Origin: an uncultured Eubacteriales bacterium
Lineage (GTDB): Bacteria; Bacillota; Clostridia; Oscillospirales; CAG-272
NCBI GenBank assembly: GCA_934462825.1
Contig: CAKSIP010000027.1
Span: 1 to 25,059, forward strand
Length of the DNA stretch: 25,059 nucleotides
Direction of reading: 5' to 3'
In this document: positions 1 to 7,465 of the stretch, piece by piece
How positions within the stretch are numbered: position 1 is the first letter of the stretch
Layout: the number at the start of each line of letters is the position of its first letter
Position numbers and translations under genes: made by a program
The notes under the pieces: generated by a model
What the model saw: the letters and a program-made list of their open reading frames with translations, nothing else
Told to the model about the DNA's origin: nothing
Database searches by the model: none

Positions 1-314
1 TTCCCGATAGTGTGACAAGCATTGGTGAGGGGACGTTCGATGGTTGTAGCGGTTTGACCTCCATCACGATTCCAAACCGTGTAACAAGCATTGGTGCGCA
101 TGCGTTCTACCGTTGCAGCGGATTGACTGCTATCACGTTCCCCAATGGTGTAACAAGCATTGGCAAGAATGCGTTCTCCAAATGCAGCGACTTGACCTCG
201 ATTGCCTTTAACGGCACCAAAGAGCAGTGGAATGCGATAGAAAAAGGGGAGGATTGGAACGCATCCACCGGCGCTTACACGATCCACTGTAGCGACGGTG
301 ATATTGCAAAATAA
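1..314 (+). CDS. BspA-like leucine-rich-repeat surface protein, C-terminal fragment
   Basis: The open frame enters from the left edge (first full codon at base 3) and ends with TAA at 312-314, so only the C-terminus is present. Three consecutive 23-residue repeats of the form VTSIGxxAFxxCSxLTxIxx are visible, which is the LRR_5 (BspA / Treponema pallidum) type. They are followed by a terminal segment with FNGTKEQWNAI and a short tail that often closes such proteins. Proteins of this family are usually secreted or cell-surface adhesins in gut and oral bacteria. The signal peptide and any anchor would lie outside the window, and no sorting signal is seen at this C-terminus. It is transcribed toward the convergent oleate hydratase gene and is closed by a hairpin terminator. 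Family assignment is secure; the ligand is unknown. Confidence 0.85.
   Translation, partial: PDSVTSIGEGTFDGCSGLTSITIPNRVTSIGAHAFYRCSGLTAITFPNGVTSIGKNAFSKCSDLTSIAFNGTKEQWNAIEKGEDWNASTGAYTIHCSDGDIAK
12..218 (+). repeat. Three tandem 69-bp units encoding LRR repeats
   Basis: The phrase gtaacaagcattgg (gtgacaagcattgg in the first copy) starts at 12, 81 and 150, an exact 69-bp period. This matches the 23-residue protein repeat. Units two and three also share the downstream phrase atgcgttct. The third unit diverges at its 3' end. Confidence 0.8.
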
Positions 315-355
315 AAACAAAAATTTTCGCGTAACACAATACATATAGCATAAAA

Positions 356-376
356 GCGGGGGCACAACGCCCCCGC
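356..376. other. Short GC-rich perfect hairpin
   Basis: An 8-bp perfect stem, gcgggggc pairing with gcccccgc, has a 5-nt loop and lies 40 bases after the LRR stop codon. No T-run follows on either strand, so it may help the terminator just downstream or stabilise the 3' end of the transcript. Confidence 0.5.
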
Positions 377-386
377 AAGTCAAAGA

Positions 387-423
387 CAAAGCCTATCCCA
401 TATCGGCGATAGGCTTTGTTTTT
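387..423 (+). terminator. Rho-independent terminator of the LRR gene
   Basis: A perfect 11-bp stem, caaagcctatc (387-397) with gataggctttg (408-418), is followed directly by five T's at 419-423. Its orientation fits the plus-strand LRR gene. The stem core GCCTATC/GATAGGC is also used by the terminator at 8712-8788. Confidence 0.85.
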
Positions 424-425
424 CT

Positions 426-477
426 CATAAAAAGTCGGGCTTCGCCCCAAAATTCATTGAGAATTTTAGGACGAAGC
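426..477 (-). terminator. Rho-independent terminator of ohyA
   Basis: Read on the minus strand, GCTTCG pairs with CGAAGC (472-477 with 439-444), with an inner AAAATTC/GAATTTT stem. TTTTTATG follows a few bases later. It lies 17 bases beyond the ohyA stop codon, so the two convergent genes each have their own terminator. Confidence 0.75.
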
Positions 478-493
478 TCTTTTTCAATCGGTG

Positions 494-2287
494 TTATTGG
501 ATCAGGCCGCTTTCCTTCAAGAGAATTTCCACATCGGTTCCCTGCACTTTTTTCAGGACAACCTTCAGCAGCTCTCTCTCTTTGAACGACAGCTTGACAT
601 CGGTAATCGGTTTCTTATCTATGGCATAGTAGCAGGCGCGGAGCAATTCACGAACGTCGTACTTACTGCCCCAAACCTCCGGCACGCCGCGATCAATGTT
701 GAGCAAGGTGTAAACCGACTCCATGCCGGTACGCATCGAATACTCCGTTGTGAAAATGGTATCACGCGGGGTTTCTGCGAATTGGCCGATAAAGGCAAAG
801 TTGACGGCTCCGTCCGGCACGACCTTCGGGCGATCGGATTCCTTTCTCGGCTGGAAGAAGGCATTGATATAAGGCATATAGCAGGTGGTTGTGTTGCAGG
901 CGTTTTCGGCAAGATCGGCAATGCGGTCGGTAGGAACGCCGATGTGATACAACCACTCGCGGCATACCTCCTCGCCCGTGCAATCCCGCATGGCTTTCTT
1001 CACATAATTGCCCTCGCGGTTTGTATTCAGCGAGTACAGCCAAATGAGAACCATGTCTTTATCCTGCGATTTGAACTGCGGCTGGCGGTTGATCGTCCAC
1101 GACAAATACCAATTTTCGGTGCTGTCCTTGACGGTCACAATGCCACCCGTCGTCACTTTGCCCGCACGGGGATCTCTTTTACAGATCTTCATAATATGCT
1201 GAATGATTTCTTCATTGGAGGTGGCAACGGTGGCGCTCATCCAATTGGTCGCTTCGACATTGCTGCAGAATTTATCCGGATTGCCGTATTCACCATGCTC
1301 CGCCTGCGCGGCAATGGCCTTCCACATATCCCACGATTCGCCGCATCCGTTTTTCACGCCGGAAAGATCGGGGGCGTGTTTTTGATCGCCGTAGCAAGAG
1401 GTATCGGTGCAGCAGCCATTGGTGATAAAAACAAGATCGTCTTCAATCAAATCAATGCTCTGCTCTTCGCCGTCTTTGACGTAGATGATTTGCTTGGCTA
1501 TCTTTTTGTCGCCAACGGTTTTGATGATCACATTTTTCACGTCTACGCCATACTCAATGCGAACGCCGTGCGCTTCAAGATATTTGACCAAAGGCAAAAT
1601 CATGCTCTCATACTGATTGTATTTCGTAAAGCGAAGTGCGCTGAAATCGGGCAAGCCATCAATATGGTGGACATAACGGCAGAGATACCGTTTCATTTCC
1701 AGCGCGCTTGACCAGCGCTGGAATGCAAACATGGTTTGCCAATAGAGCCAGAAGTTCGTGCTCCAAAACGATTCGGGAAGAATGTCGGAAATTTTCTTGT
1801 CCTCCAGATCCTTCTCCGGCGTCATGAACAGCTTGGAAAGTGCCAGAGCGGACTCTTTATCCAAAGCGAATTTTTTGTCGGTATGGGCGTCCTCACCGCA
1901 GTTGGTCGAGGCACGGCAGAGCGAATAGTTGGGATCGTGTTTATTGAGCCAATAGTATTCGTCCAGCACCGAAACTTCGGGGTTTTCAATGGACGGAACA
2001 TCCCGGAAGGTGTCCCACATAACTTCAAAATGGTTATCCATTTCACGGCCGCCGCGCATAAAGAAGCCTTTGGTCACGTCCTTACGTCCGTCGCAGCTTC
2101 CGCCTGCCAAGTCCAGCTTTTCCAGCAAATGAACATGCTCGCCTTTCATCTGGCCGTCACGGACAAGATAAAACGCCGCTGTCAAGCCGGCAAGTCCGGT
2201 ACCAATGATGTAGGCCGATTTTTTGTCCACATCCTTCGGCTTTTCGGGATGGGCAAATGCTTCATAGGTTCCTGCAGAGTAATACAT
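494..2287 (-). CDS. ohyA: Oleate hydratase (FAD-dependent, MCRA family)
   Basis: A 597-residue protein of normal family length. It adds water to the cis-9 double bond of oleic and related unsaturated fatty acids to give 10-hydroxy fatty acids, which is a detoxification step at the membrane in Gram-positive bacteria. The N-terminal FAD-binding loop IIGTGLAGL is at about residues 27-35. The family hallmark RGGREM places the catalytic Glu at residue 82, and a Tyr lies at residue 201 in the KRYLCRY segment. Both numbers agree with the Glu and Tyr I recall for the Staphylococcus aureus enzyme. There is no signal peptide. The ATG at 2287 has an AGGAGG ribosome binding site 7 bases upstream and its own promoter. 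Two tetR genes lie upstream on the same strand but are separated from it by a terminator. Confidence 0.95.
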   Translation of the reverse strand: MYYSAGTYEAFAHPEKPKDVDKKSAYIIGTGLAGLTAAFYLVRDGQMKGEHVHLLEKLDLAGGSCDGRKDVTKGFFMRGGREMDNHFEVMWDTFRDVPSIENPEVSVLDEYYWLNKHDPNYSLCRASTNCGEDAHTDKKFALDKESALALSKLFMTPEKDLEDKKISDILPESFWSTNFWLYWQTMFAFQRWSSALEMKRYLCRYVHHIDGLPDFSALRFTKYNQYESMILPLVKYLEAHGVRIEYGVDVKNVIIKTVGDKKIAKQIIYVKDGEEQSIDLIEDDLVFITNGCCTDTSCYGDQKHAPDLSGVKNGCGESWDMWKAIAAQAEHGEYGNPDKFCSNVEATNWMSATVATSNEEIIQHIMKICKRDPRAGKVTTGGIVTVKDSTENWYLSWTINRQPQFKSQDKDMVLIWLYSLNTNREGNYVKKAMRDCTGEEVCREWLYHIGVPTDRIADLAENACNTTTCYMPYINAFFQPRKESDRPKVVPDGAVNFAFIGQFAETPRDTIFTTEYSMRTGMESVYTLLNIDRGVPEVWGSKYDVRELLRACYYAIDKKPITDVKLSFKERELLKVVLKKVQGTDVEILLKESGLIQ

Positions 2288-2331
2288 AGTAAAATCCTCC
2301 TGTGTATTTGTATTTTTTACTTTCCGCTTCT

Positions 2332-2360
2332 ATTATATCCAGCTCTGCAGAAAAATACAA
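2332..2360 (-). promoter_or_regulatory. Promoter of ohyA
   Basis: On the minus strand, a -35 TTGTAT (2355-2360) is separated by 17 bases from a perfect -10 TATAAT (2332-2337). It lies between the tetR1 terminator and the ohyA ribosome binding site, so ohyA has an independent start. A 10-bp inverted repeat (TTGTATTTTT at 2351-2360 and 2308-2317) brackets the -10. Confidence 0.75.
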
Positions 2361-2365
2361 TAAAC

Positions 2366-2405
2366 AAAAAACGCGCCGTGATAAGTCTTTTATCACGGCG
2401 CGTTT
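2366..2405 (-). terminator. Strong rho-independent terminator after tetR1
   Basis: A 16-bp perfect stem (2369-2384 with 2390-2405) with the 5-nt loop gtctt is followed on the minus strand by a run of T's. It separates the tetR2-tetR1 unit from ohyA. Confidence 0.9.
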
Positions 2406-2446
2406 ATTTGTAAAAAAATTTATCAATATGCCAAAAATGATAAAAC

Positions 2447-3001
2447 TCAATATCCAAACCGATGAAGCGCTTCGCCGACCGAGCCTTGAATCAGCTTGGA
2501 CAGCCGATCGACAATATTTTGCGGATCTTCCCTCATGTCCGAGCTTATCCAATCCATCATCAAGCCTATAAATATGTAGGAATAGACGCGGGCAATAAAT
2601 TTTTTATCCTCATCGCGCACAAGCAGGCCGGCCCCCTCGTCATCAATCACGCCGCAAATCAGCTGATCCACCAGCGGCTCCAAATATTTTTCCACCTGCT
2701 CCCTATGTACACACCGATATACATTCATAATGAAGGGTTTATTGTCCCGCACCGCTTCAAAGATCTGCAAAAAGCCCTGTTGCCACGTGTCTTGCGTTTT
2801 GTTGTTCTCCAGCGCTTGACGAGCGTCTTCCAGGCAAGACCATTCCACGAGATCATAAATATCCTTAAAATGATAATAAAAGGTCATGCGATTGATACCG
2901 CAATCTTCCGCAATATCATTGATGGTGATTTTGGTGAGCGGTTTCTTCAGCAAAAGATGTTTCAAGGATTGTTCCAAGGCTCGTTTGGTAATTTGTGACA
3001 T
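2447..3001 (-). CDS. TetR/AcrR family transcriptional regulator (DhaS-like), tetR1
   Basis: A 184-residue one-component regulator. The N-terminal TetR helix-turn-helix is at about residues 24-46 (ITINDIAEDCGINRMTFYYHF). The rest is an all-helical ligand/dimer domain of the type seen in DhaS-like members. It follows tetR2 on the same strand with a gap of about 24 bases and has its own ribosome binding site (AAGGGAG), so the two are probably co-transcribed. It ends at a strong terminator, and ohyA lies directly downstream with a separate promoter. By position it is the best candidate regulator of ohyA, possibly responding to fatty acids. That is inference only. Confidence 0.88.
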   Translation of the reverse strand: MSQITKRALEQSLKHLLLKKPLTKITINDIAEDCGINRMTFYYHFKDIYDLVEWSCLEDARQALENNKTQDTWQQGFLQIFEAVRDNKPFIMNVYRCVHREQVEKYLEPLVDQLICGVIDDEGAGLLVRDEDKKFIARVYSYIFIGLMMDWISSDMREDPQNIVDRLSKLIQGSVGEALHRFGY

Positions 3002-3025
3002 GGATCTCGCTCCCTTCTATTTTAT

Positions 3026-3592
3026 TTAAAACCTGCGCTCGTCGAAATTTTTAATCCAAAGCTTGGTATACGCATACAAATCGTCCAGCCCCACATCGGA
3101 AAGCTCGCGGCAATATTTGACGTACTCGCAAATCAGTCCGTCCACAAAAATGGCAATATCCAGCGCAAGGTATTCTCTGTTTTTGACCTTGCCGTTCCTG
3201 TTGCAAAGCTCCAGCAGCTTGTTTGTCACAATCGTTGTCAATTTCTTGGCCGCGAACAAAAGCTCGTTGGAACGGCAGAGGAGCTTATAATTCTCATCGT
3301 TTTCTCTAATATATTGGAAGAAAATTTCGGCAAATTTTTCCGCGCTCACGGCCTCCAGCAGCTTGGCGTTGTCAAAGAAGCGGTCAATCAGTTCATTTTC
3401 ATAATCTTCCGCTACGCTGTAAGTATCGTCATAGTGCGCATAGAAAGTGCCGCGGCTAATGTCGGCGCGTTTACACAGCTCACTGACGGATATACGAGAA
3501 ATTTCCTTATATTCCGACAACATTTCGGCAAACACAGTTTTAATCAGGCGCTTGGTTTTGATAGAGGAACGGTTCGAATTTTTAACTTTCAT
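3026..3592 (-). CDS. TetR/AcrR family transcriptional regulator, tetR2
   Basis: A 188-residue protein with the TetR helix-turn-helix at about residues 34-56 (ISVSELCKRADISRGTFYAHY) and a helical C-terminal domain. I chose the ATG at 3592 because AAGGGAG precedes it and the family normally starts just before this helix. A longer frame reaches 3688 but has no support and would overlap the -10 region of its own promoter. The gene is divergent from the ABC exporter operon at 3759. Its promoter is a perfect consensus with one operator-like palindrome over the -35 and a second copy in the leader, which suggests autoregulation and control of the exporter. It is transcribed into tetR1. Confidence 0.88.
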   Translation of the reverse strand: MKVKNSNRSSIKTKRLIKTVFAEMLSEYKEISRISVSELCKRADISRGTFYAHYDDTYSVAEDYENELIDRFFDNAKLLEAVSAEKFAEIFFQYIRENDENYKLLCRSNELLFAAKKLTTIVTNKLLELCNRNGKVKNREYLALDIAIFVDGLICEYVKYCRELSDVGLDDLYAYTKLWIKNFDERRF

Positions 3593-3617
3593 ACAATCTC
3601 CCTTTACAAAAAAGCGT

Positions 3618-3640
3618 ACATTGTTTATATTTTGACAATG
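3618..3640. promoter_or_regulatory. Operator-like palindrome, copy 2 (tetR2 leader)
   Basis: An imperfect palindrome with arms cattgt (3619-3624) and acaatg (3635-3640) around an AT-rich centre. Read on the plus strand it matches copy 1 (read on the minus strand, 3728-3706) at 18 of 23 positions, sharing the core TGTTTATATTT. It lies about 30-50 bases downstream of the predicted tetR2 transcription start. Confidence 0.6.
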
Positions 3641-3676
3641 AGTATAAAGTTGCTCTTTCTTTTTGCTGCCAAAACT

Positions 3677-3705
3677 ATTATAATACAATTCTGTCAGGAT
3701 GTCAA
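3677..3705 (-). promoter_or_regulatory. Consensus sigma-A promoter of tetR2
   Basis: On the minus strand a perfect TTGACA (3700-3705), a 17-base spacer and a perfect TATAAT (3677-3682). The predicted start near 3670 leaves a leader of about 78 bases before the ATG at 3592. Such a strong promoter in front of a repressor gene fits tight autorepression. Confidence 0.85.
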
Positions 3706-3729
3706 TACTGTTGAAATATAAACAGTGTT
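3704..3729. promoter_or_regulatory. Operator-like palindrome, copy 1 (over the tetR2 -35)
   Basis: Arms aatactgtt (3704-3712) and aacagtgtt (3721-3729) are inverted repeats with one mismatch in nine, separated by 8 bases. The element overlaps the tetR2 -35 box and lies 30 bases upstream of the exporter ATG, so a bound repressor could act on both directions. A TetR-type site is likely but unproven. Confidence 0.6.
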
Positions 3730-3758
3730 AACAAAAAAATCAAAACAGGAGGAAACAT

Positions 3759-4691
3759 ATGCACACGATAGAAGTGGATCGTCTGACCAAAGATTACGGT
3801 TCCGGGCGTGGTGTTTTTGACGTCAGCATCGCTGTGGATCAAGGCGAAGTGTTCGGCTTTCTTGGGCCGAACGGCGCCGGCAAATCTACCACCATTCGCC
3901 ATTTAATGGGCTTTTCCAAGCCCGACAGCGGCAGTACCAAAATTGAAGGCCTGGAAACCTTTGATCACTATGCACAAGTATTAAACCATGTCGGATACAT
4001 TCCCGGCGAAATTGCGCTCCCCGCAGGTCTTACGGGATGGCAATTTATTCGGATGATGCAGAATCTGCAAAACATTCACAATGAGGAACGTCTGACCTCC
4101 ATGCTAAACCTTTTTGAGCTGGGAGATGAGATGCTGAAAAGTGACACCAAGCGCATGAGTCTCGGCGTCAAACGCAAGTTGGCTGTTGTAACGGCGTTTA
4201 TGTCCGATCCCAAGGTGCTCATTCTCGACGAGCCGACCAGCGGGTTGGATCCCGTTATGCAGGAAAACTTCATTCAATTTATCCATGAAGAAAAAGTGCG
4301 GGGCAAAACCATTTTGCTCTCCAGCCACATTTTCTCGGAAATCGACTCGACCTGTGATCGCATTGCCATCATCAAAGACGGACACATTGTCTCGCAGTTT
4401 GTAGCCAACGATCTGAAACACGCGTCCCGCAAGTATTACACGGTAACCTTTGAAAACGAGGCGTCGAAAACGGGCTTCTTGGAAAATGCGGCTTCCCTGC
4501 CCTCCTTCAACCTCATTCGGGCGAGCGACACCGAAGCCTATTTGTCGGTGGAGGACAGCGATCTCAATTCACTCATTGCACTGCTGGCATCGTCGCACGT
4601 GACTACATTCAGCAACCGGCGAGAAACGCTGGAAGATTACTTCCTCAAATTTTATAAAGAGGATAAGGATTTCGGAGGTGCTTTGAAATGA
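3759..4691 (+). CDS. ABC exporter ATP-binding protein 1
   Basis: A 310-residue nucleotide-binding protein. Walker A GPNGAGKST is at about residues 36-44 and Walker B LILDEPTSGLDP follows the signature region. The switch histidine is in LLSSHIF. The ABC signature is degenerate (MSLGVKRK in place of LSGGQ), as in many DrrA/CcmA-type exporters with SxG motifs. The C-terminal ~90 residues form a family-typical extension. The ribosome binding site is AGGAGG, 7 bases before the ATG. It is the first gene of an operon and its stop overlaps the next start (ATGA). It probably pairs with ATPase 2 on the single permease that follows. The substrate is unknown; the divergent TetR genes suggest a toxic or membrane-active compound. 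Confidence 0.93.
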   Translation: MHTIEVDRLTKDYGSGRGVFDVSIAVDQGEVFGFLGPNGAGKSTTIRHLMGFSKPDSGSTKIEGLETFDHYAQVLNHVGYIPGEIALPAGLTGWQFIRMMQNLQNIHNEERLTSMLNLFELGDEMLKSDTKRMSLGVKRKLAVVTAFMSDPKVLILDEPTSGLDPVMQENFIQFIHEEKVRGKTILLSSHIFSEIDSTCDRIAIIKDGHIVSQFVANDLKHASRKYYTVTFENEASKTGFLENAASLPSFNLIRASDTEAYLSVEDSDLNSLIALLASSHVTTFSNRRETLEDYFLKFYKEDKDFGGALK

Positions 4692-5602
4692 GCGTCATTG
4701 AATGTAATAAGCTGACAAAGGATTTTGGGAAAGGATGCGGCATTTTCGATTTGGATCTTCAAATTGAAGAAGGCGAAATGGTTGGATTTGTCGGCACGAA
4801 CGGAAGCGGAAAAACCACCACCATTCGCAACATTTTAGGGTTTCTCAAGCCCACATCGGGGCAAGTCAGCGTAAACGGACTTTCTTCGTGGGAGCATGCC
4901 AGCGAAATTGCCCGTAATATCGGCTATGTCCCCGGAGAAATCGCCTTCCCCGACCTCAAAACAGGCATTGACTTTCTTAAATGTCAGGCGGATTTTCTCG
5001 GGCTTTCCGATATGAGTTATGCCAACACGTTGATTGAGCGTCTGCAGTTGGATCCCCGTGCCAATCTGAAACGAATGAGCAAAGGAATGAAGCAGAAAAC
5101 GGCTCTTGTCGCGGCATTGATGAACGATGCCTCTCTCATCCTTTTGGATGAGCCGACAACCGGGCTTGATCCTTTGATGCGGATCACTTTTCTTGATATT
5201 ATTAAGGAAGAACACAGCAAAGGCAAAACCATCTTTATGAGCAGTCACAGCTTTGAAGAATTAGAAACTACCTGCGACCGTGTCGCTCTGATCAACGATG
5301 GGCACATTGTAGATATATGCCGCATGTGCGACATTACCGACCGTCCTGTAAAAGAGTTCAAGATCGAGTTCCACACCGAAGCGGATTATCTCAGGTTCTT
5401 AGAAGAACGGTATGAAGTTATTCGTCTCCAACCGCAATACAACCAGGCGACCATTCGCATTGCGGCCGCAGACACGGCGATTCTTCTCGGTTCGCTGAAA
5501 AACTACAACGTAAAGTTTATCTCAGAGCTACCTTATACATTGGAAATGCACTTCAAAAAAATACTTTTTGCAAAGAAGGAGAACGAAAGTCATGTTCAGT
5601 AA
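4688..5602 (+). CDS. ABC exporter ATP-binding protein 2
   Basis: A 304-residue paralogue of the preceding ATPase and similar to it throughout. Walker A GTNGSGKTT is at about residues 36-44, the signature is MSKGMKQK, Walker B is LILLDEPTTGLDP, and the switch histidine is in FMSSHSF. It overlaps the previous gene by four bases (ATGA) and the permease by 11, so the three are translationally coupled. Tandem ATPases that differ from each other usually form a heterodimer. Both keep Walker A, Walker B and the switch histidine, so both sites look capable of hydrolysis. The C-terminal part (about residues 225-304) is not a catalytic domain. Confidence 0.93.
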   Translation: MSVIECNKLTKDFGKGCGIFDLDLQIEEGEMVGFVGTNGSGKTTTIRNILGFLKPTSGQVSVNGLSSWEHASEIARNIGYVPGEIAFPDLKTGIDFLKCQADFLGLSDMSYANTLIERLQLDPRANLKRMSKGMKQKTALVAALMNDASLILLDEPTTGLDPLMRITFLDIIKEEHSKGKTIFMSSHSFEELETTCDRVALINDGHIVDICRMCDITDRPVKEFKIEFHTEADYLRFLEERYEVIRLQPQYNQATIRIAAADTAILLGSLKNYNVKFISELPYTLEMHFKKILFAKKENESHVQ

Positions 5603-7409
5603 AGCACTTTTTAAGCAATCCTGCAAAGCCAACGGAACCATGTGGGGAATCATTACCTTTGCGGTTTGTTTTATGCTTGCCTGCGTTATGTTGATTTCAG
5701 GCGGCGGAAATATCAGCCAAGTTAAAAATTCGATTGAAGACACCATTATTGTAAAAGAAATTGACGCATCGTTTGAAAAGCGAGCCATCAATTATTATGC
5801 CAACGCGACAGACGGTCTTGCGTATTTTGATAAGCACTTCACAGACGGCGCGACCGACACCCTGTCCTATCTTACATGGCTTTCCAATATGCCCGACAAG
5901 CAAAAGCTGATCATGCCGAGTGTTTATGAGGCAGCCATGAAAAAATGGCAAAGCGCCAAGCCGGAAATTACAACGCAAGCGGGCAAGCAGTTCGAGCAAG
6001 ATGTGGAAGAATGGCAGTCGAAAAAGCCGGAGATGAAGGATTTTACCTCGACAGAAGCCTACGCCGCCGCTATGAAGGAATGGGCCGGAGCGACGCCCGC
6101 GACCGCCGAAAATGCCATCAAGCTTGCCTATACAATCGCCGCCGGCGATTTGGAAGAATACGTATATGACAAGGCGCTCGCCTTGAATCCGTCCTACACA
6201 CGCGATTCCTACGAGGCCAAGGAAATGCTCGGCTCGGTCATGTATACGCTCAATCCGAACGGAATGTTCAATGAGTCCTTTTATCTGAAGAACGAAAAGC
6301 AAGCGCCGGCAGAATACGACTCCCTGTCTCTCGTAAGCCACATTCAAATCGGTGACGCCAAGGAATATCTGAACAGCAACGAGCGCCAAAGCTACCGCAG
6401 CGATCGCGCAGAGGATTGTGCAGCCATGTTTCTCGCGGGCAACATGACGGACGCCGAAAACGTGGACAAAATCGTAACCAACCTGTCGTCCTTCGGTGTT
6501 ACAATGGAAAAATACAACAGCTTTGGCTACACCTACGATGCCATTAAGCATTTGGCCGCCACCACTGTCATCACCTATGGAAACAGACTGTCCTACGAAT
6601 TGGAGCTGCTCGAAAATCGCAAAGCAAACGGCGAATTTGCGGATGACGCGGCCTACGAAAAAGCCATTGAAGACAAAACCGCCGAGCTGACCGCCGATGT
6701 ATCCAACAGCTTGCTTGCAACGCTCCCGCAGGAGGTTTCTGATGCCTTGGAGGAAATCGGAAAGGCCGATCTGTATACCCTGATCGTCGGCTCCATCTTT
6801 TACAAGCTTGCCGGTCTGCTTCTCCCCATCATTTACATGATCATGGTTTCCAACAACCTGATCTCCGGGCAAGTGGACAGTGGTTCCATGGCCTACGTGC
6901 TTTCCACATCAACCAAGCGCAGTACCGTGGTATTCACGCAAGCTATGTACCTGATCGGTTCCCTCTTGGCTATGTTCGGCTTGACAACGGCCACCGGCTG
7001 TGTCTGCCTGTCCCTTGTAGCGGAAGATATTCAACTGACTTACAGCAATTTGATTCTGCTCAACCTTGGCGCGTTCCTTGTCCTGTTTGCCCTCTCCGGC
7101 CTGTGCTTCCTCACCTCTTGTCTGTTTGACCGCAGCAAACGCTCCATGGCCATCGGAGGCGGTTTGAGCATTTTCGCGCTCGTGGCGGCCATGCTCGGAT
7201 TGTTCGGCAGTCCGGTAATCCCTTCGGTTGTGCGTTTGGATAGCCTGAATTACTTCAACGATGTTACAATCATTTCGTTCTTTGATGTAATTTCCATTAT
7301 GGAAGGTACAAACACATTTATTTGGAAGTTTATCATTCTTGCCGTCATGGGATTGATCGGTTACATCATCGGTTCTTTGCGGTTTACAAAGAAAGATTTG
7401 CCTCTGTAA
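5592..7409 (+). CDS. ABC-2 type exporter permease with large extracytoplasmic domain
   Basis: A 605-residue membrane protein. One helix at about residues 14-35 is followed by a long polar region (about 40-395) and then five helices near 398-422, 446-474, 485-510, 518-540 and 576-596. This is the layout of an ABC-2 permease with a big loop on the outer face. Within the loop, residues about 112-180 hold three degenerate repeats of 22-23 residues centred on Trp119, Trp141 and Trp164 (KKWQSAKP, EEWQSKKP, KEWAGATP). I chose the ATG at 5592, reading MFSKALFK, because AAGGAG lies about 10 bases upstream. An upstream in-frame start at 5568 lacks this site. It completes the two-ATPase exporter and presumably dimerises. 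Substrate unknown. Confidence 0.88.
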   Translation: MFSKALFKQSCKANGTMWGIITFAVCFMLACVMLISGGGNISQVKNSIEDTIIVKEIDASFEKRAINYYANATDGLAYFDKHFTDGATDTLSYLTWLSNMPDKQKLIMPSVYEAAMKKWQSAKPEITTQAGKQFEQDVEEWQSKKPEMKDFTSTEAYAAAMKEWAGATPATAENAIKLAYTIAAGDLEEYVYDKALALNPSYTRDSYEAKEMLGSVMYTLNPNGMFNESFYLKNEKQAPAEYDSLSLVSHIQIGDAKEYLNSNERQSYRSDRAEDCAAMFLAGNMTDAENVDKIVTNLSSFGVTMEKYNSFGYTYDAIKHLAATTVITYGNRLSYELELLENRKANGEFADDAAYEKAIEDKTAELTADVSNSLLATLPQEVSDALEEIGKADLYTLIVGSIFYKLAGLLLPIIYMIMVSNNLISGQVDSGSMAYVLSTSTKRSTVVFTQAMYLIGSLLAMFGLTTATGCVCLSLVAEDIQLTYSNLILLNLGAFLVLFALSGLCFLTSCLFDRSKRSMAIGGGLSIFALVAAMLGLFGSPVIPSVVRLDSLNYFNDVTIISFFDVISIMEGTNTFIWKFIILAVMGLIGYIIGSLRFTKKDLPL

Positions 7410-7465
7410 GTTTTATATATACGTAAGCGTAAAAGTAAAAAAATCAAAAAAGGGAAGAAAACAAA

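Noticed and set aside
12..218. CRISPR-like repeat array
   Set aside because: The repeats are contiguous, in frame, and encode LRR units; there are no spacers or cas genes.
491..1711. Long plus-strand open frame opposite ohyA, and similar long frames opposite the permease (5697-6872), prmA/LysR gap (14978-16207), dnaJ (16119-17372) and dnaK (17583-19304)
   Set aside because: Each lies antisense to a gene with clear motifs. Their translations show no recognisable domain and they have no ribosome binding site.
2369..2405. 16-bp perfect palindrome as a TetR operator
   Set aside because: It is followed by a T-run on the minus strand just after tetR1 and lies upstream of the ohyA -35, so a terminator explains it better.
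3633..3684. Plus-strand promoter for the exporter starting from TTGACA at 3633
   Set aside because: No -10 box at a proper distance. The TATAAT at 3679 is 40 bases away and belongs to the minus-strand promoter region. The exporter promoter remains unassigned; a TATAAA at 3717-3722 has no good -35.
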